Assembly: GCF_036323735.1 (NCBI RefSeq)
Contig: NC_086023.1
Location: forward strand, 15,425,501-15,489,500
Reading direction: 5' to 3'
DNA length: 64,000 nucleotides
Source: Rattus norvegicus
Lineage: Eukaryota; Chordata; Mammalia; Rodentia; Muridae
Positions 59,015 to 64,000 of the stretch are shown here, piece by piece (the stretch's first letter is position 1; each line of letters starts with the position of its first letter). Below the pieces are notes generated by a model. That model did not search any database. It saw only the letters and a program-made list of their open reading frames with translations, and was not told the origin of the DNA. A program made the translations under genes and the position numbers.

Positions 59015-59140
59015 AGAAGAAACAGAGACAACATGAAGTTGTAAAGGTAGGAAGATCTGGGAGGAGAAGGGTAGGGGCATACATAACCAAAACATATTAC
59101 ATGAAAATACTTTTAAATAAAAAACAAAATACATTTTAAA

Positions 59141-60558
59141 GAGTGTTTTTCAGGGAAAATGTTCATCACATAAGTACTCCTGTAAGCTCAGTTTCTTAGG
59201 TCATAAGGACTCTAAATGTCCTAAAATGACATGAGGATTGCTTATTTCTTTATTCTATTTTCTGAAAGGTTTTGTAAGTATATAGTTTATTTTTTCCAAG
59301 GAGTAGAAGAAATTGAAGACATATTTGACCTACCACATTTTTCTCCAGTTCTAAATTATATATTGAATTGGCTGAATAATTATAGCATTAGTTATTTTTG
59401 GAAATTTCCTTTCACCCTTTTTGATATTCTAGTAATCATTGTAGTCTATTTTAAAGTCAAAATTAATTTTCTCAATATTGCATTTTATATTCTTTTAGTG
59501 TTTGTGAAGTCTACAGAATGAAGATATTTTTGCTCTTATACTAATGATCAATATACTAAACTTCAAACAACTACTTTTCTTTTTCAAAACATGTATTATA
59601 GACTTAATTACTATTTCAATGACATCTGTGTCTATTTTCTTTACTTTTACATTTTTTTCTAAAAGGAAATGTATACCATAAACCATGGAGTATCAGGCTA
59701 ATCGAATGTGTGTGAACAATATTGATTGAATTTCTTAGATTTGATTTGACATACTTAACTTGTTTTCTTTCAAAATACTGTCTCACTTCATTTGTGATTC
59801 ATCTTTTCACCTATGATGTTATGTTGCTTAGTTTTAATATATGTGATCAGTAGAAGAGTTTATACTTTCTTGTGAATTACAAATTCAGCCTAGAACACAC
59901 CTGATCATTTGAACCTTGTGTATTATCCAAATAAAGAGATTTAAAGATTATATATAATTGTACCTGATTCTTGGAATTTAACATAAAAGTGAGGTCAACT
60001 TGTTCTAATTTCTTGTTGGATGTTGAATATTTAGGTGTAAGAAACTACTTATAACTTATTAACTTGAGTGTATCAATGGGTGTGGAGCCTTATTGGGTAA
60101 TTGGGATATTTTAATAAACAAGATTTCTCCATTTGACCATGTTCTTTGTTATTTTTATTTGGAATTTTAATTTATACCATTTAAAAGAGCTTCATAAGAA
60201 ACACCAAATCTGTCATTACCATGTCATTTTGGAGCTGTGCTCCTACAGTCTCACAGAACGACTCTCTCTTTTCCTAGAAGTGATTTTTACTCTAATGTAG
60301 ACAACACTGTGGCAATTTTGCTTTTGATCTGTATTTGTATTTTTCTTAGTGTTCCAGTTCCTCTTGTTTGCACAATTTCTGTACCCCATGATTTAGACAT
60401 GCTCCATAAGCAAGACAAAAATTTCCCTTTGCCTTTTGTTTTATTTACTTATTGATCATTTAATGCAATGTGAAAGTTCTTATTAGAGCCTGCATGGTCA
60501 TAGCTTAGGCTGGGCATACTGTACCTCTGCTATGCAGTTTCTCTTTCTCCACTCCTTG
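59141..60558. other. Unassigned AT-rich sequence
   Basis: The 96-codon frame at 59231-59521 is hydrophobic through AT bias and has no domain. No repeat recognised. Confidence 0.4.
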
Positions 60559-60569
60559 TTCTCTCTCTC

Positions 60570-60620
<51 letters not shown>

Positions 60621-60651
60621 GTCTCTCTCTGTCTCTCTCTGTCTCTGTCTC

Positions 60652-60699
<48 letters not shown>
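60559..60699. repeat. (CT)n with GTCT interruptions
   Basis: 141 bp of pure pyrimidine-rich CT repeat interrupted at intervals by G (CTCTGTCT). Confidence 0.97.
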
Positions 60700-60701
<2 letters not shown>

Positions 60702-62497
60702 TTAGTGTTGACTAGCATTGCTGAATATTGAAGGCTTTTTCTGTTTATTTTGGTATTTTGTACTTTTCCCTTTACTGGTTAGAGATAAAAATAGCTTGAG
60801 GTGCTACCAGAGTGTCCTATGAAAGCAATACTTACTATCACAGAGGTAGGTGGTACTTGTTTTTATTATCATGTTTTTTTCTCCTATATGTGTAAACATA
60901 TAGTGGAGGCAGGCATAAATTGAAAATCAGTAGTCTTCTATTAAAGCAAACATTATGTAAACACTGCTGCTAATTATCTTGCTATCTTTTCTGAGAAAGT
61001 TTCTCATAAAACATCATAAAACATGTTGTTTCTCTGACCTAACTGACTTTATTATTATCTGATCTTATATACATATTTTCATTGTTGTTTTATTTTCTAT
61101 TATAGAAAATATTATAGGTATAAATACTATTTAAATAACTGTCATGATCTTCTAAAAATGGAAGAATACTTAGAGTGAATGGTGCCAGAGTTGGAGTCTT
61201 CACTGAATAGCCTGGTAGGACTTTCTGAGTGTGGACTAGATTGCTAAACTGTGCTGGGTGTGCTGACATCACGTTACAGCAGACTATAAGACTGGAATAT
61301 TCTCACCAAGCTGGTCTTTTCATTTCAGTATTGCAGTTTTGTTGACATTAGTAGCAAAAGCACAATCGTTTGGTCATTTAACCCATTACTTATCTCTAAG
61401 TTCAGTTTGATCCTTTCTTTGGGGCACCTCCTATCTTTCTTGTGTTAGTCTCCCTCCTTTTCTCTGGATATTGCTGTGCTGGCTTCTCCAAGGCTGATGT
61501 GCTGCTCATGGTCAGTGTGATATAAAATCATAAGCTTCCTCTTAAATGATAATTCGTACACATAGAACTGTGGGTTACTGGGATTTTTCTCTCCTTTAAA
61601 TTGATGTTTCTGCCTCTTGGCCACTTTTCTTATTTTTTTTCAATCTCTAGTTTTCTACAGAATTATGATGAAATACCTCTGTTCAGTTATGGTTCTTAGT
61701 AAACTAACCCCTTTATGTATGTTTGGGAATCCTTTTGTGTGTGACCATTTCTCTGTGTCTTAGCTCTGTTTATCTCTTCTTGCTTAGGAATTAGATTTTT
61801 AAGGGTTTAATTTCTCATCGTGACAGCCCTTTCTTACCACCTTTATTTTCTACCCATGTTCATGGCTTTAATCATCACTCTAGAGTGTTTTTACTATGTC
61901 AACTTTTAAACTGCATTGTGCTGTCTTTTATGTTCTCTTTTGTCTAGACAAATTCATAATATTTTAAAATACCCTTACTTATGTTTGTGAAGCCATAGGA
62001 TGATGGACATGAAATGTATGGAAATGGGGGTGCCATTTTGAAAAAAAACTGCTATGTAGGATCACCTCAGACTATTTGCAGATTGACTTTTTCTGCCTCA
62101 TCTTTCTAACTTCTGCCTGGACCCACTTTACATTTGAGCTTGACCTTTTGCTCCAGAATTGTTGTAGCAGAGGTTTTGCCCTCCTCTTGTGAGCAGAAAT
62201 TCAATCTCTGCCCTGATGTTGTTATTACTATATGGCAAAATAAGACCTGTGTTTAGATTTATATGTTACATAGATAAAAATGCCCATAAGACTGAGGATT
62301 CTCCATCTAGTCCCAGTACTTTGATAAATAACTAGGACTTTAAACCCAGTATATTTTCTAGTCTTCTAAAACAACTAGGCTTGAAGGCTTTTCTGAATTA
62401 TTTATTATAAAAATGAGAAACATAGAAACTGATCATACCCTTCTTTCATTTTAGCTCTATTACTATAATGTAACTAAACTAGTTTGCATACTTACAA
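60700..62497. other. Unassigned intergenic sequence
   Basis: About 1.8 kb with no recognisable gene or repeat. Confidence 0.4.
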
Positions 62498-64000
62498 AAA
62501 TTAGTTAAGATTCTATTAATGTGATAAAATACATGACCAAAAGCAGCTTGGTGAGAAAAGGCTTTATTTCCTCTTAAAACTGCTCATCCCATTTTATCAT
62601 TTAAGGAATAGGGGCAAGAGGCTAAGGTAAGAACCTGAATGCAGGAGTCCCAGAGTAGTGCTACTTACTAGCTATCCCCCAACCCCTAGGCAGTTTTCCT
62701 GATATCCAAGAACATTTGCCTAGAGGAACCATCACCCACAGTGGGCTGGATGCTTCCAAACCAGTCATTAACCAAGAAAGTTCCCCACAGGTATACCCAC
62801 AAGCCAGTCTAGGAGAGGCATTTTCTCTATTGTAGCTGCCTCTCCTCAAATGACTGCAACTTTTGTCAAATTGACAAAAAAACTAATCAGGAAAATTAAC
62901 CCCTTTTAAACTTGACACAAAGACATTACTCTTAATATATAACCTTTACTTTCTTTTGCATTCCCAACATCTAATATTAATATCAAAATAGAAAGCACTT
63001 CAACTTTTCAAAGTCCCATAGTCTTTAAGAATTCAAAAACTTTTAAATATCTTTAAAGTATCCAAGTCCTTTTCAAAGTTCAAAGCCCATCTAAACTAAC
63101 TAAATCCTCTACAATGTCCTTAAAATTTAGAAATTCTAAAGTTTTATATAATTCCCAAATCTTCTTTCAATGGGCTCCTATGAAATAAAACTAGGGACAT
63201 AACTTCTTTTTATAGGAGGCATGAGTTAGTGCATGATCATACCCGAATCAAAGCAAAACTATACAAAGTGTAGAAAACTTAATGCTTGACATCTAGAACC
63301 CACTCATTTTCATCAGGATCTTGGACCACTTCTCTCTCTGACTCTGCCTACTGCTGCACACACATCTTGTCTCACTGGCTGGCTCCACTCCACAGCTTCT
63401 GTTGTTTTTTTGGAGTCATTCCATGCTACTAGCATCTCTAAAATGCCGGGTTCTTCCGTACAACTGAGCTATACCATCAACACTAGCCTTTCTACTAGTC
63501 TACCACATCGTGCCAAGCCTCAACTTCTCTCTATGACTTGGAAATTCTACTTCAACTGTGGCTGCATCTTCACCAATGTCCTTTCTTGGCCTGTCGGATA
63601 CCAAGATTCTGCTTTCTGTGGCCCTTTTAAGCTTTCATAACTAGTAACAACTGGAATTCTTTATCCATTACCAAGTACAGCTTCCAGAATGAGGTACAAA
63701 GTTTCCCATCTCTGGGCCATAGCTACTCTATGCTGTCCCTGAGGAAAAACTCTCCAGAAGATATTGCTTCAATGCTCCTGAAGTCTTGTTAGTCACAGCC
63801 AAGTCTTCAGCCCCAGGCATCCAGAGTCCATTTCAAAATACGGGATAGTCTTATAGTCTTCATGGAACGTTTCAATTTCCCTCTAATACTTCACAAGCTT
63901 GATCTCCATAATCTGATCATTCTCAGGTTTAACTTCTTTAGTTCCTGCAGCAGCTCACTCAGCTCTAAACACTCAATAGTTTTTCTATCCCAAAGTTCAA
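62498..64000 (-). mobile_element. MaLR (MT-type) LTR with internal region, runs off the edge
   Basis: 62498-62890 is an LTR in reverse: ttctattaatgtgataaaat, acatgaccaaaagcagcttg, ccatcacccacagtgggctgg, gtcaaattgacaaaaaaac. It is the same family as 5284-5652. To the right lies MaLR internal sequence (taaccccttttaaacttgac, tcttttgcattcccaacatc, ccagaagatattgcttcaa) reaching the window end. In this orientation the LTR is the 3' LTR. No coding frame is preserved. Confidence 0.75.

Larger units (their letters stand above)
56165..59140 (+). mobile_element. Forward 3' segment of the twin-primed L1
   Basis: Starts gaaaacaaccatcttaag and runs through ORF2 C-terminal sequence (gaattccaacaaactac, gatagctaaaacatttctg, ctgtactattccataatagc, aatggatgatattagaaac) into a long 3' UTR (gagcactcaatcctaagtgg, gaagatctgggaggagaag) that ends in A-rich sequence near 59120-59140. 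A CA repeat and a GA repeat have grown inside it, and a solo LTR sits in the GA tract. Old and heavily diverged; not coding. Confidence 0.8.

Noticed and set aside
60530..60718. Arg/Glu-rich minus frame
   Set aside because: Translation of the CT repeat.

Overview
The window reads as a non-genic, repeat-dense stretch of a murid rodent chromosome, most likely rat. The evidence is tRNA-Ala-derived ID elements (two with perfect target-site duplications), B1, B2/B3 and B4 SINEs, MT/ORR1-type MaLR LTRs, a rodent URR1-type hAT copy, and LINE-1 copies whose 5' UTR carries a tandem unit of about 606 bp, as known for rat L1. I found no host exon, tRNA, rRNA, CRISPR or bacterial feature. All long open frames belong to L1. 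The subfamily names come from memory of rodent repeat consensuses; no database search was possible, and edges without a target-site duplication (TSD) are approximate.

Layout. 1-13.7 kb: old minus-strand L1 pieces, a URR1 DNA transposon, an MT-type LTR, B1 and B4 SINEs, a block of degenerate about 220-250-bp tandem modules, an LTR-like end and an ID element. 13.8-20.0 kb: a full-length but heavily decayed plus-strand L1 between perfect 13-bp TSDs. 20.0-24.1 kb: B3, B1, microsatellites and AT-rich DNA. 24.1-31.5 kb: a young minus-strand L1 (5' UTR, ORF1, ORF2, 3' UTR) with a second, separate L1 ORF2 fragment joined to its poly(A) end, the whole flanked by one short TSD. 31.5-44.2 kb: mostly unassigned DNA with a polypyrimidine tract, L1 3' ends, a B1, two ID elements and a cluster of LTR-like pieces. 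44.2-52.0 kb: a decayed ERVL-like provirus (LTR, primer binding site, gag/protease/pol remnants, LTR) split by two L1 insertions and one ORR1-type LTR. 52.0-64.0 kb: an L1 interrupted by a B3 SINE, a 5'-inverted (twin-primed) L1 whose 3' UTR GA tract holds a solo ERVK-type LTR, simple repeats, and an MT-type MaLR element running off the right edge.

Nothing here forms a working gene system. The most interesting structure is the chimeric L1 at 24.1-31.5 kb: one TSD pair encloses a full-length L1 plus an extra, internally deleted L1 piece. This is the pattern expected from template jumping during target-primed reverse transcription, or from 3' transduction of a neighbouring L1. The nested provirus at 44-52 kb and the solo LTR inside a microsatellite give relative ages for several insertions.
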